A stretch of 64,000 nucleotides of DNA from UBA6244 sp965140775. Lineage in GTDB: Bacteria > Bacteroidota > Bacteroidia > Bacteroidales > F082. A program made the translations under genes and the position numbers. Positions 51,400-61,112 of the stretch are shown here, in pieces; within the stretch, counting starts at the first letter, position 1, and every line of letters starts with the position of its first letter. Under the pieces are notes generated by a model. That model saw only the letters and a list, made by a program, of their open reading frames with translations. It was not told the DNA's origin and made no database searches. The stretch is taken from assembly GCA_965140775.1 (NCBI GenBank), contig OZ223471.1, forward strand, positions 1,984,001 through 2,048,000, in the 5' to 3' direction.

Positions 51400-53454
51400 A
51401 TGAGAATTAAACATTTTTGGTCGTTTTTAACCCAACTGTCGGGTTTTGTTTTGTTATTGCTTCTTTCAACCAAGGCCGAAGCTCAATGGCGATCCACTGA
51501 TGGCCCCGGAGGTTCAACCATCAGGTATTTCGCTGCTTTGGACGACTTTGTTTTTGCAGGAACTTGCAGTGGCGTTTACCGAACTTCTGATCAGGGTGCC
51601 CATTGGCAGGCGATGAACAATGGCCTCACCAGCCGGGATATTAAGTGGTTTCTGACCACAGGCGATACCCTTTTTGTTGCCACGGATGAGGGTGTTTTTA
51701 GTTCGGTTACTTACGGTGAAAACTGGACAGCCCTCGACAACGGATTGCGTCAGGTTTACGTGAAAACGATGGCAATGAGCGGTGGGGTGCTGTTGGCAGG
51801 CACCTATACTTCAGGGATGAAACGATCTGTTGATTATGGTGCAAGCTGGACCTCCGCCAACTCAGGTTTGGCTAACGACTATATTTATACTATGAGCACC
51901 GGCAATGGGTTGATATGTGCCGGCACCTATCTTGGTGGCATGTATCTGTCAGATGATCAGGGAGAAAACTGGATTCCTTCCAACTATGGTTTGCCCGCCG
52001 ACGCCACCATCCTTACCGTCAAAATCATTGACGACTATATCCTGGCTTGCGCCTTGTACCATGGATTGTACAAGTCTACCGACCAGGGACAAAGTTGGTA
52101 TATGATCAACAATTCCATGCCCGTAGTACGGGAAATAGTGAAAAATGGTGATTATCTGTTTGCTGCCACCTCAGGGGGCGTGCTCAAATCAACGGATGCA
52201 GGCGAAACCTGGGTGGCCATGAATAGTGGATTAACGCAGACCAATTTATGGTCGTTGGGGATTTCAGGACACGACATGTACGTTGGGGCTTCCGGTGGAT
52301 TCGTGTTTGTTTCAACGGATTTGGGGATGAACTGGACACTCGCATCCGGTGGCATAAATTTAGGTACGCTAATTGGCTCGCTATCCCATCGGGATGGTAC
52401 CATTTATGCAGGCTCACATGGCAGTAATTTGTTCGCATCATCCGATGGGGGAGCTTTTTGGGCTGCTGCGCCGGGTATCGGAACGGTGGAAATACGATGT
52501 TTGGCCGCAAATGAGGGGAAACTCTATGCCGGTACCGACTTGTTGGGATTGTTTGTGTCCAATGCAAGTGGTTCTGCATTTACAGCCATAAACAACGGTA
52601 TGTCAAGTCATTGGGTGCAATCGTTGGCCTTTGGAGCCGACTTTATTTATGCGGGTACTGGGGAGAAGGGGGTGTTCAGATCAGGGAATAACGGACAATC
52701 GTGGACGGCCGTAACTAATGGACTATCTGATAACAACATCGTATCCCTTTGTTATGGAGGGTCCTGCCTTTTCGCCGGCACAAATCAGGGGGGCATTTTC
52801 AGAACTTCAGATTACGGTAATAGCTGGGAGCCTGTTAGCGTTGGATTGCCCATTTCCAGAATAGAAACCCTTCTCTATGCAGATCCGTTGTTGTACGCCG
52901 GAACAGCCGACCATGGTGTTTTTGTCTCAAGCGACTTGGGCGAAAACTGGACGGCCACCAATGATGGCTTGGGGGATAACCTGCATGTCAGGTCATTATT
53001 GGAATATAACGGGGTGCTGTTTTGTGGTACCAACACCGGTGGTATTTATTTTTCCCTTGACGAAGGCACAACCTGGTTGGAAGCCAATTCCGGTCTTAAT
53101 AACCTGCAAATCAGGTCGCTGTTGGGTGTTGGCAATTTCCTCTTTGCCGGTACCAACGCCGATGGGGTGATGAAGCGTTCCTTTGGAGAACTCGTGGGTT
53201 TGCATGAGATGCGTCCCGATGAAATGTTACGCTTAATTCCCAATCCCTGTCAGGATGTGGTATGGTTGAGCCTGGATGAAGATGACCTTCCGGCAGACAT
53301 GCAAATATTTGATGATCAAGGAAATATCGTTCATGTACAAAAAGTAACTCATGAGGAAACGCGCATCAACACACAAAACCTGACCACAGGATATTATATG
53401 CTACGGTGGATCGGGCGAAAAAACCGTCAGGTGATACGCTTTATTAAAAGGTAG
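51400..53454 (+). CDS. secreted BNR/sortilin-like beta-propeller protein with T9SS type A sorting domain
   Basis: The 684-residue protein has a signal peptide (core FVLLLLLSTKAEA). About 13 repeats of 40-43 residues follow, each with a pattern like GVYRTSDQGAHWQAMNNGL (Asp-box/BNR-like, S/T-x-D-x-G-x-x-W), forming beta-propellers. The last about 75 residues (LIPNPCQDVVWLSL...GYYMLRWIGRKNRQVIRFIKR) are a T9SS type A sorting domain, so it is exported through the T9SS and probably displayed at the surface. Its ligand is unknown. The frame begins at 51,355, but the ATG at 51,400 (MRIKHFWSF) gives a normal signal peptide. Confidence 0.88.
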   Translation: MRIKHFWSFLTQLSGFVLLLLLSTKAEAQWRSTDGPGGSTIRYFAALDDFVFAGTCSGVYRTSDQGAHWQAMNNGLTSRDIKWFLTTGDTLFVATDEGVFSSVTYGENWTALDNGLRQVYVKTMAMSGGVLLAGTYTSGMKRSVDYGASWTSANSGLANDYIYTMSTGNGLICAGTYLGGMYLSDDQGENWIPSNYGLPADATILTVKIIDDYILACALYHGLYKSTDQGQSWYMINNSMPVVREIVKNGDYLFAATSGGVLKSTDAGETWVAMNSGLTQTNLWSLGISGHDMYVGASGGFVFVSTDLGMNWTLASGGINLGTLIGSLSHRDGTIYAGSHGSNLFASSDGGAFWAAAPGIGTVEIRCLAANEGKLYAGTDLLGLFVSNASGSAFTAINNGMSSHWVQSLAFGADFIYAGTGEKGVFRSGNNGQSWTAVTNGLSDNNIVSLCYGGSCLFAGTNQGGIFRTSDYGNSWEPVSVGLPISRIETLLYADPLLYAGTADHGVFVSSDLGENWTATNDGLGDNLHVRSLLEYNGVLFCGTNTGGIYFSLDEGTTWLEANSGLNNLQIRSLLGVGNFLFAGTNADGVMKRSFGELVGLHEMRPDEMLRLIPNPCQDVVWLSLDEDDLPADMQIFDDQGNIVHVQKVTHEETRINTQNLTTGYYMLRWIGRKNRQVIRFIKR

Positions 53455-53538
53455 CCGACCATCCGGTATCCTTCCGCGTTCGGTCCATGGTTGGGAGGTG
53501 CTTTTTTGGCACAAGCCTTTCTTTCCACAAAAAATAAC

Positions 53539-53546
53539 TATCTTTG
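53539..53546 (+). promoter_or_regulatory. -7 promoter box upstream of the TPP riboswitch
   Basis: TATCTTTG fits TAnnTTTG. It lies just before the riboswitch, so the transcript would begin at or close to the aptamer. Confidence 0.55.
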
Positions 53547-53549
53547 CCG

Positions 53550-53648
53550 CTCAACAATAGGGGTGCCTATCCGCCAAAGGCGGATTAAATTCGGGCTGAG
53601 ATCATACCCTCTGAACCTGATCCGGGTAATGCCGGTTAGGGAAAAGAG
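53550..53648 (+). promoter_or_regulatory. TPP riboswitch (THI element)
   Basis: The aptamer has the conserved segments in order: GGGGTGCC (53,560), a P3a-type hairpin CCGCC-AAA-GGCGG, GGGCTGAGATCATACCCT (from 53,593), CTGAACCTGATCCGGGTAAT and GCCGGTTAGGGAA. CTC at 53,550 and GAG at 53,646 can close P1. Thiamin pyrophosphate binding would lower expression of the TonB-dependent receptor gene 63 bp downstream. The short inverted repeat GATTTAAT...ATTAAATC (53,681-53,705), just before the start codon, could act in the expression platform by hiding the start. Confidence 0.93.
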
Positions 53649-53711
53649 TCGTTTCAACAACCCATCGGGAATCCACTATTGATTTAATCATTTAAAAATT
53701 AAATCATTAGC

Positions 53712-56126
53712 ATGATGAAAAAAAGTTATTTATTATTTGGCCTGTTGGTGCTGTTTTCCACCATGGCCACTGCCCAGTTTACAGTCAAGGGTAAAATTTT
53801 CAACGACGAAACCGGTCAGCCACTTCCCGGAGCACACATCACCATTCCGGGAACCTATCTCCATGCTGTTTCTTCCATGGACGGAGCCTTCTCTATGGAG
53901 AATTTAAAACCGGGAAAGATCAGGCTGAAGGTCAGCTACATGGGGTTTGAATCTTGGGAGAAAGAAATGACCCTCTCCGAAAATATGTCACTGGACATAC
54001 AATTGAAACCTGCCGTTTTCATGAGTGAGGAAGTGATAATTTCTGCCATCAGAGCCGGTGACAATTCACCCACCACTTTTTCTACCATCGACAAAGCTGA
54101 AATCAGCGAGCAAAACACCGGAAAAGACCTGCCTTATTTTCTCACAGGCATGCCTTCCACGGTGGTAACCTCCGATGCAGGTGCGGGTGTGGGTTACACG
54201 GACATACGTATTCGGGGAACCGACCTCACGGGCATTAATGTAACCCTCAATGGCGTACCCGTTAACGATGGAGAGTCACAAGGGGTTTATTTCGTGGACT
54301 TGCCCAACCTGGCGTCCTCCGTTAGCGACATACAAGTACAAAGGGGGGTGGGAACTTCCACCAACGGAGCAGCTTCCTTTGGTGCCAGCATCAACATCAA
54401 AACCGAAACCTTTCATGCCAATCCATATGCGGAAATCAGTACCATGGGCGGGTCGTTTAATACCTTTAAGAACTCGTTGGCATTCGGAACCGGCCTTATC
54501 AATAAACGATGGACCATGGATGGGAGAATCTCAGCAATCAGTTCCGACGGTTACATCGACAGAGCCTGGTCAAAACTCTATTCGGGCTATTTCTCCACAG
54601 GATATTATGGGAAAAAGGATGTGGTAAAAGCGGTGGTAATGCTCGGACAGGAAGAAACCTATCAGGCATGGGATGGCGTGCCCAAAGACAGTTTGAAAAC
54701 CAATCGCACCTACAATCCTGCCGGGGAAATTTATGACCAAAATTGGGAGTTTCAAGGGTATTACAACAATCAAATCGACCATTACAACCAAAATTATTAT
54801 CAGTTGCACTATGCCCATGAGTTTAGTAAGCAAGTCAACATGGTATCGGCAGTGTTTCTCACAACAGGCCTGGGTTACTACGAAAGTTATAAAAACGACC
54901 GCGACTTTTCCGATTATGGATGGAACGATACCGTTATCGGAACAGATACCATATCGAGCACCAATCTGATACAGCAAAAGTGGCTCGACAATAAGTATTA
55001 CGGTGCTAACCTGTCGGTGAATATAAATTCAGGGCGATTAACAGCCAATGCAGGTGGTGGTTGGAGTAACTATGAAGGAGATCATTACGGAAAAGTGGTC
55101 TGGGCACAAATTGCACGCCTGGGAGAGTGCAACCGGAATTGGTATTTTAATACGGGAAGCAAATCGGAGTTTAACCTGTTTGCCAAAGCATCTTATGAAT
55201 TCAATGAGAAAATTACCCTTTATGGGGATTTGCAGTATCGTCATATTCAGTATGATATGGAAGGATTGCACGACGACTTCAGGGATTTGACCCAAAAACA
55301 TACCTTTAACTTCCTCAACCCAAAAGCGGGACTTTTTTACGAACTTGGTAGCCGTCAGAATCTTTATTTCTCGGTGGCAGTAGCCAACCGTGAGCCGGGT
55401 CGTTCGGTTTACCGTGATGCCGATACTTCCCAAAATGTATTGCCAGAGAGGCTCGTGGATTACGAACTGGGTTATGGTTTCAGTGGAAGCATAGTGCAAC
55501 TTCAAGCCAACCTTTTTTATATGGATTATAAGGATCAGTTGGTGCTTACCGGACAAATCAATAACGTTGGGGAGGCCATCAAAACCAATGTGGCAAAAAG
55601 TTACCGTACCGGATTGGAAGTATCTGCCAATGCACGTTTTTTGAATATTGTTGAATGGAATGTACATGGCACGTATAGCGTGAATAAAATTCAGAACTTT
55701 ATCAGCTATACCGACGATTGGGATACATGGCCTGCCCAAAGAACCGATACCATCGGAAACACCGACATTTCCTTTTCACCCAATTGGATTACCGGAAGTA
55801 ACCTGTCGGTAACTCCTATTAAGTTGTTGAAAATAAGTTTGATATCAAATTATGTGGGACGGCAGTTCATTGATAATACCCAAACAGATAGCCGGAGTTT
55901 GGATCCGTATTTGGTTAATAATGTGCTGATAAACTATTCTTTAGCACCAAAATGGGTTAAAAAAATCGACGTTATTCTCAGTCTCAATAATATTTTTAAT
56001 ACAAAATACAGTAGCAAGGCATGGGTATATTCCTATTATGCCGGAGGAGATCAACCCGAAGAAATGAACGGATATTTTCCACAGGCGCTTTTCAATTTTT
56101 CGGCGGGAATTACCATCCATATGTAG
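53712..56126 (+). CDS. TonB-dependent receptor, probably for thiamin uptake
   Basis: The 804-residue outer-membrane receptor has a signal peptide (ending MATAQ), a carboxypeptidase regulatory-like domain (about 22-105: GKIFNDETGQPLPGAHITIPG), a plug domain (about 115-235: GYTDIRIRGTDLTGINVTLNGVPVND and QVQRGVGTSTNGAASFGASI) and a 22-strand barrel ending in ...FNFSAGITIHM. Substrate thiamin or a derivative is inferred from the TPP riboswitch in front, as known for riboswitch-controlled TonB receptors in Bacteroidota. The usual partners (pnuT transporter, thiamin kinase) are not next to it. It appears intact. ATG ATG at 53,712/53,715 gives two near-equal starts. Confidence 0.92.
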   Translation: MMKKSYLLFGLLVLFSTMATAQFTVKGKIFNDETGQPLPGAHITIPGTYLHAVSSMDGAFSMENLKPGKIRLKVSYMGFESWEKEMTLSENMSLDIQLKPAVFMSEEVIISAIRAGDNSPTTFSTIDKAEISEQNTGKDLPYFLTGMPSTVVTSDAGAGVGYTDIRIRGTDLTGINVTLNGVPVNDGESQGVYFVDLPNLASSVSDIQVQRGVGTSTNGAASFGASINIKTETFHANPYAEISTMGGSFNTFKNSLAFGTGLINKRWTMDGRISAISSDGYIDRAWSKLYSGYFSTGYYGKKDVVKAVVMLGQEETYQAWDGVPKDSLKTNRTYNPAGEIYDQNWEFQGYYNNQIDHYNQNYYQLHYAHEFSKQVNMVSAVFLTTGLGYYESYKNDRDFSDYGWNDTVIGTDTISSTNLIQQKWLDNKYYGANLSVNINSGRLTANAGGGWSNYEGDHYGKVVWAQIARLGECNRNWYFNTGSKSEFNLFAKASYEFNEKITLYGDLQYRHIQYDMEGLHDDFRDLTQKHTFNFLNPKAGLFYELGSRQNLYFSVAVANREPGRSVYRDADTSQNVLPERLVDYELGYGFSGSIVQLQANLFYMDYKDQLVLTGQINNVGEAIKTNVAKSYRTGLEVSANARFLNIVEWNVHGTYSVNKIQNFISYTDDWDTWPAQRTDTIGNTDISFSPNWITGSNLSVTPIKLLKISLISNYVGRQFIDNTQTDSRSLDPYLVNNVLINYSLAPKWVKKIDVILSLNNIFNTKYSSKAWVYSYYAGGDQPEEMNGYFPQALFNFSAGITIHM

Positions 56127-56266
56127 GAGAATTTCTCAATCAATTATTCAAAGTACATGCGCATCTGTTCGATTGACAGTTGCGCATGTTCATTTGGGTT
56201 TGATTTAGTCATGTGCCAACCTACCTTTACCTAACATTCAAGAACTGTAAAGTCATTTTGGCATTT

Positions 56267-56611
56267 ATGAAATACATGGTCAACCTGCTGCTGATTCTTT
56301 TCCTTTTCCCGGGTGCCTTAGTTTTAGCCCAAACTAAGGGCACCCGCCTGGTTGGTGAACAGGTGAAAAACAGTTTGAACCAAAAAGCAGAGTTGGTATG
56401 TATTCCGGTGAAAATTACAAAAACCATGGAAATAGTGGCCGTAAGTGGCGATAACGAGGGCTTTTGGATTCAGAAAGAAAGTGAAACCATTTACAAATTT
56501 ACCGATTCTACCAAAGCATTGGGCACCAGGCTTAAACCGGGTATTTATTATGTCTATCCCTATTTTAAAAAAGGGAAAATCAATGCGCGGATAGAGGTGC
56601 TGCTCAAATAA
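56267..56611 (+). CDS. small secreted hypothetical protein
   Basis: The 114-residue frame from the ATG at 56,267 has a signal peptide (core LLLILFLFPGALVLA, ending Q). The mature part is mainly beta (LVCIPVKITKTMEIVAVS, then GIYYVYPYFKKGKINARIEVLLK). The frame extends upstream to 56,213 but without a sensible N-terminus. It is 140 bp downstream of the TonB receptor and might be co-transcribed. I do not recognise a family. Confidence 0.6.
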   Translation: MKYMVNLLLILFLFPGALVLAQTKGTRLVGEQVKNSLNQKAELVCIPVKITKTMEIVAVSGDNEGFWIQKESETIYKFTDSTKALGTRLKPGIYYVYPYFKKGKINARIEVLLK

Positions 56612-57067
56612 TTGAATCACCGTATTGCAAGGCGATTGCATGGTTATTTGGTCATCATCAATCGCATCTTTTGATTTAATCCCGATATCTCCGAGGTGTC
56701 TATGATGCAGGTCGGTTGGATGACTATTTAAAAAATCTTAGCAAAAAATAGTTTAGTCAAAACCTCGTGCATCTAGTAAAACTCAAAAAAACGGAATCTC
56801 AAAAAAAACATATTTACAATTGATAATCAGTACTTTGTGAGAGCAGGTGCAAAAAGTATCTCCTGTTGCGGCAGTGAATGTTCAGAATGAAGTTTCTCTA
56901 AGGAAGCTTCAAACTGAAAAATCTGACGACGAATTTGTTAAAATAGTTAATTTTTTACAATGGTAAATAAAAAAATAAATATTTTTGTGGCGTAAAAGGA
57001 TTAAGAGATTTCGTCCCTTGTAAAAGGGTGGAAAACAATTTGTAATAAGCTATTAAAAGTTAATGCG
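56612..57067. other. intergenic region with a candidate promoter
   Basis: 456 bp, A+T-rich, with no gene that I can see. TATTTTTG at 56,980-56,987 fits the TAnnTTTG -7 box and lies 80 bp before the small gene at 57,068. It is the only signal. Confidence 0.45.
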
Positions 57068-57241
57068 ATGTTTGGATTTTTTAGAAAAAGTGCCGAAGTG
57101 AGAATGATGGAGAAGCAATACAAAGAACTTATTGCCGAAGCCCATAAGCTCATGCAGACCGACCGTTACAAGAGTGATGCCATTTATATGGAAGCAGTTG
57201 CTCTTAAAGAAAAGATTAACGAATTGGAAGCCGCTAATTAG
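57068..57241 (+). CDS. small Lacal_2735-type protein (DUF6435-like)
   Basis: A 57-residue protein begins MFGFFRKSAEVRMMEKQYKE, continues LIAEAHKLMQTDRYKSDAIY and ends EKINELEAAN. The MFGFF(K/R)K start, YKEL(x)EAHKL, D-R-x-K-S-D and the final KIxxLE fit the short family called Lacal_2735 in Bacteroidota annotations. It is soluble and fully helical, probably a helical hairpin. Function unknown. The 347 bp to the pirin gene show no gene. Confidence 0.7.
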   Translation: MFGFFRKSAEVRMMEKQYKELIAEAHKLMQTDRYKSDAIYMEAVALKEKINELEAAN

Positions 57242-57588
57242 AGCCCTTCCAACTATCAGTTTCCGCGAAAACAAAGAATTCGAGCGAAAATGAACAAGGA
57301 TTTGGGTTTTGTAGCCCTTTCCGCCAATCTTCCCGCAGTTTACCGATCGCTTATCAGTTATTAAGCATGTGGTGTATTGATAATACACCTAATTTGTGTA
57401 TGTTTGCCAAGACATCACTTTCGTAAGGGTTCAGCATTTATAGAATTTTGATTGTGATCACTTATCAAATAAATGTCAACTTATTTTGCACGCAACCGGC
57501 CCCCTGGTGGAATTTTTGAAGGTCGAATAAAATTTCGCGCCATGGTTTGTTAGTTGCGTCTTTCAACTAGTACAACTAAAAAACTACC

Positions 57589-58467
57589 ATGACTACAAAA
57601 AATATCGAAATCATCATACCTCCCGTAGAGCCACATTTTGTGGGTGACGGGTTTAGGGTTCACAACTTTATTCCCGGTGCTTTTCGCATGAGCATGGAAC
57701 GCATGGATCCATTCATTCTGATGGATTATAATTCCAAATTCTATTTTCCGCCTTCAGACACGCCACGGGGTGTGGGAGTGCATCCGCACAGGGGATTTGA
57801 AACGGTGACCATCGCCTACCGGGGCAAAGTGGCCCATCACGACAGTGCCGGAAACAGTGGCGTTATTGGTGAAGGGGACGTGCAATGGATGACTGCTGCT
57901 TCCGGGATTTTACACAAGGAATACCATGAAGCCGGATTCAGTAAACAAGGCGGAAATTTCCAAATCGTACAACTTTGGGTGAATCTGCCTGCCCGATATA
58001 AAATGTCGTCTCCTAAATATCAGGGGATTACCAATGACCAGATTCCAAAATTTTTGCTTCCCGACAATTTGGGGGTGGTTGAGGTGATAGCAGGAAAATA
58101 TCGGGATGTTGAAGGTGCGGCCGCTACTTTTTCGCCCATTCATTTGTTGAACGTCCGCATGGAAGAAGGTGCTGAGGCCAATTTTTCATTTCCTTCACAT
58201 TTTCATACGGCGCTTTTGGTGATTGAGGGAGAGGTGCAAATAAACAAAACGGATATTGCACCCATCGATCATTTGGTCGTGTTCGAAAATCAAGGGGAAG
58301 CATTTGTTGTAAGGGCATCCGAAAAGTCTGTGGTATTGGTGTTGAGCGGCGAACCGCTCAACGAACCCATTGCCTCTCATGGCCCGTTTGTGATGAACAC
58401 CCGTGAAGAGTTGTTGAAAGCATTTCAGGATTTTAATTCCGGTAAGTTCGGATATTTGGCTGATTAG
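57589..58467 (+). CDS. pirin family protein
   Basis: The 292-residue bicupin protein carries the pirin metal site: HPHRGFETVT (HxH near residue 60), then the His in AHHDSAGNSG, and the Glu-bearing ASGILHKEYHE. The C-terminal cupin half is present (FHTALLVIEGEVQ). Pirins bind iron; some act as quercetin dioxygenases or transcription cofactors, and this one cannot be resolved further. Likely cytoplasmic. The glutaminase gene follows 87 bp later on the same strand. Confidence 0.9.
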   Translation: MTTKNIEIIIPPVEPHFVGDGFRVHNFIPGAFRMSMERMDPFILMDYNSKFYFPPSDTPRGVGVHPHRGFETVTIAYRGKVAHHDSAGNSGVIGEGDVQWMTAASGILHKEYHEAGFSKQGGNFQIVQLWVNLPARYKMSSPKYQGITNDQIPKFLLPDNLGVVEVIAGKYRDVEGAAATFSPIHLLNVRMEEGAEANFSFPSHFHTALLVIEGEVQINKTDIAPIDHLVVFENQGEAFVVRASEKSVVLVLSGEPLNEPIASHGPFVMNTREELLKAFQDFNSGKFGYLAD

Positions 58468-58554
58468 GTCGTAAGTGCGAGCGAGCACGGTTTGAATTTC
58501 CCCACTGATTTCATGGTGAAAAAGACTAATTTTGCTCCCATAAATTCGTTTGCC

Positions 58555-59469
58555 ATGAATTATCAATCCATAATCCAACACGTTTATTATCAAGTAATCA
58601 AAGAGCCGAACGAAGGAAAAGTAGCTTCTTACATTCCTGAGCTGGGCAGGGTTAATCCGGATCAAATGGGCGTACACCTGGCTACCATCGGCGATGAACA
58701 TTTTGCGGTGGGCGACAGTGAGGAGAAATTTTCCATCCAAAGTATTGCCAAAGTGTTGTCTCTTTCGTTGGCCTATAAATTGGACGAAAGTAAAATCTGG
58801 GAGCGTGTGGGCGTGGAGCCTTCGGGAACTGCCTTCAACTCGCTGGTACAATTGGAGCACGACATGGGCATCCCACGTAACCCGCTCATCAATGCGGGAG
58901 CCCTGGTGATTTGCGACATGCTGGTTACCAGATTGAAAAACCCCGAACAGGAACTCATTGATTATATTCGACTTTTATCAGGCAATCCCTCCATTGATTA
59001 TTGCCCCACCATCGCCAACAGCGAAAAATCCACAGGTTTTAGAAATGCAGCTTTGGTGAATTTTATTAAATCGTTCAACAACATTCATAATCAGGTGGAA
59101 AGGGTGTTGGATTTTTATTACCACCTGTGTAGCATCAAGATGACTTGTGGCGAATTGGCACGTACTTTTTTGTTTTTGGCCAACAATGGCCAATTGCTTG
59201 ATGGGTCGCAGAATATTCTCACAGGAAGTCAAACCAAGCGTATCAATGCCATCATGCAGACTTGCGGATTTTATGATGAAGCAGGCGAGTTTACGTACAA
59301 GGTCGGTTTGCCCGGCAAAAGTGGGGTAGGAGGTGGTATTATCGCGGTGCATCCCAACAAATATACCATCGCCGTTTGGAGTCCGCGCCTCAATGCAAAA
59401 GGCAACTCATATCGAGGAATGAAGTTTTTGGAAAGGTTTACCACCGAAACGGCTTCTTCTATTTTTTAG
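58555..59469 (+). CDS. glsA: glutaminase
   Basis: The 304-residue glutaminase (serine-dependent beta-lactamase-like fold) hydrolyses glutamine to glutamate and ammonia. The catalytic SxxK is in KFSIQSIAKVLSLSL (Ser63, Lys66). Further family parts are NPLINAGALVICDML, NSEKSTGFRNAAL, YYHLCSIKMTCGELARTFLFLA and GLPGKSGVGGGIIAVHP. The frame is open from 58,492, but the ATG at 58,555 (MNYQSIIQHVYYQV) gives the usual start and length. Confidence 0.95.
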   Translation: MNYQSIIQHVYYQVIKEPNEGKVASYIPELGRVNPDQMGVHLATIGDEHFAVGDSEEKFSIQSIAKVLSLSLAYKLDESKIWERVGVEPSGTAFNSLVQLEHDMGIPRNPLINAGALVICDMLVTRLKNPEQELIDYIRLLSGNPSIDYCPTIANSEKSTGFRNAALVNFIKSFNNIHNQVERVLDFYYHLCSIKMTCGELARTFLFLANNGQLLDGSQNILTGSQTKRINAIMQTCGFYDEAGEFTYKVGLPGKSGVGGGIIAVHPNKYTIAVWSPRLNAKGNSYRGMKFLERFTTETASSIF

Positions 59470-59533
59470 GTTTTCAATCAGTTTTTGGTGGCCATTTTTT
59501 GAGAAAAGGAATCTCGCTATCCCATCATTTGTG

Positions 59534-60361
59534 TCAATAAAGTTGAATGGTAATCACCCGATTGTCAAAAAAAGTTGGAATCAATATCCATTGTTTGGAA
59601 GGAATATAACCAAGGTCTGCCGCCTGTATCTTCTCATTGGTGGTATTTTGCACAATTTCGTGGCGTTCCCTGTTCAATCGGGTAATCTTTCCCGACCAAT
59701 CGGAGATGACAAAACTGTCGGAAGCGAGCGGAATGAGTCCGTCGATGGGGCCTGTTTCAGAAATATAAATCTCCAAGGCCCCGACTTCAGGGTTATAAAC
59801 CAATAAATTATCACGGGTTCCCACGTAAAGCCGATCGCTGGAAAAAGCCAGTCCGTTGGGCGAAACCAGCAGCCTGTCTGACAACCAAGTAGTAACGTTG
59901 TTTCCATCAAATTTTAGTAGTTGGTTGGTGCCCATGTCGGTAATCACAAACGACGAAGGAGCTATCAAAACCATGTCGTTTAAAAAGGAAGCCCCCGGTA
60001 CTTCGATGGTTTTGATTATTTGGGCCGTGTTGATGTCCATCACATGAATTTTGTCGATATCGGTAACGTACAATAAGTTGCCTTCCATGGCCATGCCTTT
60101 GGGTGCATCCATTCCGGTAATCCATTCCAGCTTCCTGACGGTACCATCCGTATCCAACAAGGAGATAAAGCCATTGCCATCCTTGTCCGTTGGTTTTCCG
60201 TTGATGTTCGACACATAAATTTGGTTTGTGGCTTCGTTGTAGAAAACCGATTCGGGCGTTTTTAGAACGGGATCCGTTTGCCAAATGGTTTCAGGATTTT
60301 GGGCATACAGCGAAAAAAAAGCGGTGAGCAAAATTAATGTAGTCAGAAGTTTCTTTTTCAT
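59534..60361 (-). CDS. secreted SMP-30/gluconolactonase-like beta-propeller protein
   Basis: The 275-residue protein has a signal peptide (MKKKLLTTLILLTAFFSLYA, then Q) and a run of propeller blades (PESVFYNEATNQIYVSNING, GMAMEGNLLYVTDIDKIHV, SPNGLAFSSDRLYVG). The pattern is that of SMP-30/NHL-like six-bladed propellers. Enzymatic residues of true gluconolactonases cannot be confirmed. The start at 60,361 is chosen over the longer frame to 60,451, because the extra residues precede a perfect signal peptide and lie in the 73-bp repeat. Confidence 0.75.
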   Translation of the reverse strand: MKKKLLTTLILLTAFFSLYAQNPETIWQTDPVLKTPESVFYNEATNQIYVSNINGKPTDKDGNGFISLLDTDGTVRKLEWITGMDAPKGMAMEGNLLYVTDIDKIHVMDINTAQIIKTIEVPGASFLNDMVLIAPSSFVITDMGTNQLLKFDGNNVTTWLSDRLLVSPNGLAFSSDRLYVGTRDNLLVYNPEVGALEIYISETGPIDGLIPLASDSFVISDWSGKITRLNRERHEIVQNTTNEKIQAADLGYIPSKQWILIPTFFDNRVITIQLY

Positions 60362-60410
60362 GTAGTTAAGAATTAGTTTGTCACGCGGGGATGAATTTGA
60401 ACAAGTCCAT

Positions 60411-60483
60411 GCAAGCAACAAATATGGTGATTTTTGGTTAATAAAAACCAAATGAGCAAAACAGACGGTTTGTGATTGTTGTA
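60411..60483. repeat. 73-bp direct repeat, copy 1
   Basis: Starts GCAAGCAACAAATATGGTGA and ends TTTGTGATTGTTGTA. It is identical base for base to copy 2 at 60,839-60,911, which it faces across 355 bp holding a hairpin element. Confidence 0.95.
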
Positions 60484-60596
60484 TGCTTGTTTTAACACTT
60501 CTCTACCGTTGGTTTACAAATGTCTTCCCCGAAGGTGAGTTATAAAATAGTATGTCAGGGAATAAAAAGAAGGGGTGGTTTATATTAGCAATTGTT

Positions 60597-60762
60597 TTAA
60601 TATCCCGTTAGGGATTGAATATGGGTAGCATATGGTATCGTTAATTTGGGTTCCGTCCCGTATAGGACGGGATACTATTGCTTTATATCTTGTATCGTCC
60701 CATCCGGGACGAGAAATACGAAATAAAAACTTTCTACCCATATTGGGCTCCTAGCGGAGCCA
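60597..60762. repeat. multi-hairpin interspersed element
   Basis: Four short hairpins: ATCCC-GTTA-GGGAT (60,602-60,615), CCGTCC-CGTATA-GGACGG (60,653-60,670), CGTCCC-ATCC-GGGACG (60,696-60,711) and GGCTCC-TAGC-GGAGCC (60,746-60,761). TATGGGTAG (60,620) and CTACCCATA (60,734) pair around the middle two. Such units are known as dispersed repeats in Bacteroidota genomes. The rest of 60,484-61,112 shows no gene. Confidence 0.75.
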
Positions 60763-60838
60763 AGGCAAAAATTCTTGTCGAGGTTTATCTAAATTTTTGT
60801 CTCAAGAGGTGCCCTAAGTGTATTATATCAGAGTAAAA

Positions 60839-60911
60839 GCAAGCAACAAATATGGTGATTTTTGGTTAATAAAAACCAAATGAGCAAAACAGACGGTTTG
60901 TGATTGTTGTA
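60839..60911. repeat. 73-bp direct repeat, copy 2
   Basis: Identical to 60,411-60,483. It lies about 200 bp before the thiolase gene start and may carry part of its upstream region. Confidence 0.95.
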
Positions 60912-61112
60912 ACGGTTGATTGCCATTAAACAACCAACCAAATAAGAATAAGTCGATAGTGTAAATAGTTTGCTTAAAATATTGTAAAACAATATCTAAA
61001 CTAAATTATATTTCAAAATATGGATAAAAGTCCATAACCCATTTGTTTTTTTGCGACATATTTTTTCGGGTTTCATGCCTTTATTTTGTTGTGAATAATA
61101 AAACACTAGGAT

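Noticed and set aside
53491..53682. Open frame across the riboswitch
   Set aside because: The DNA is fully explained by the TPP aptamer.
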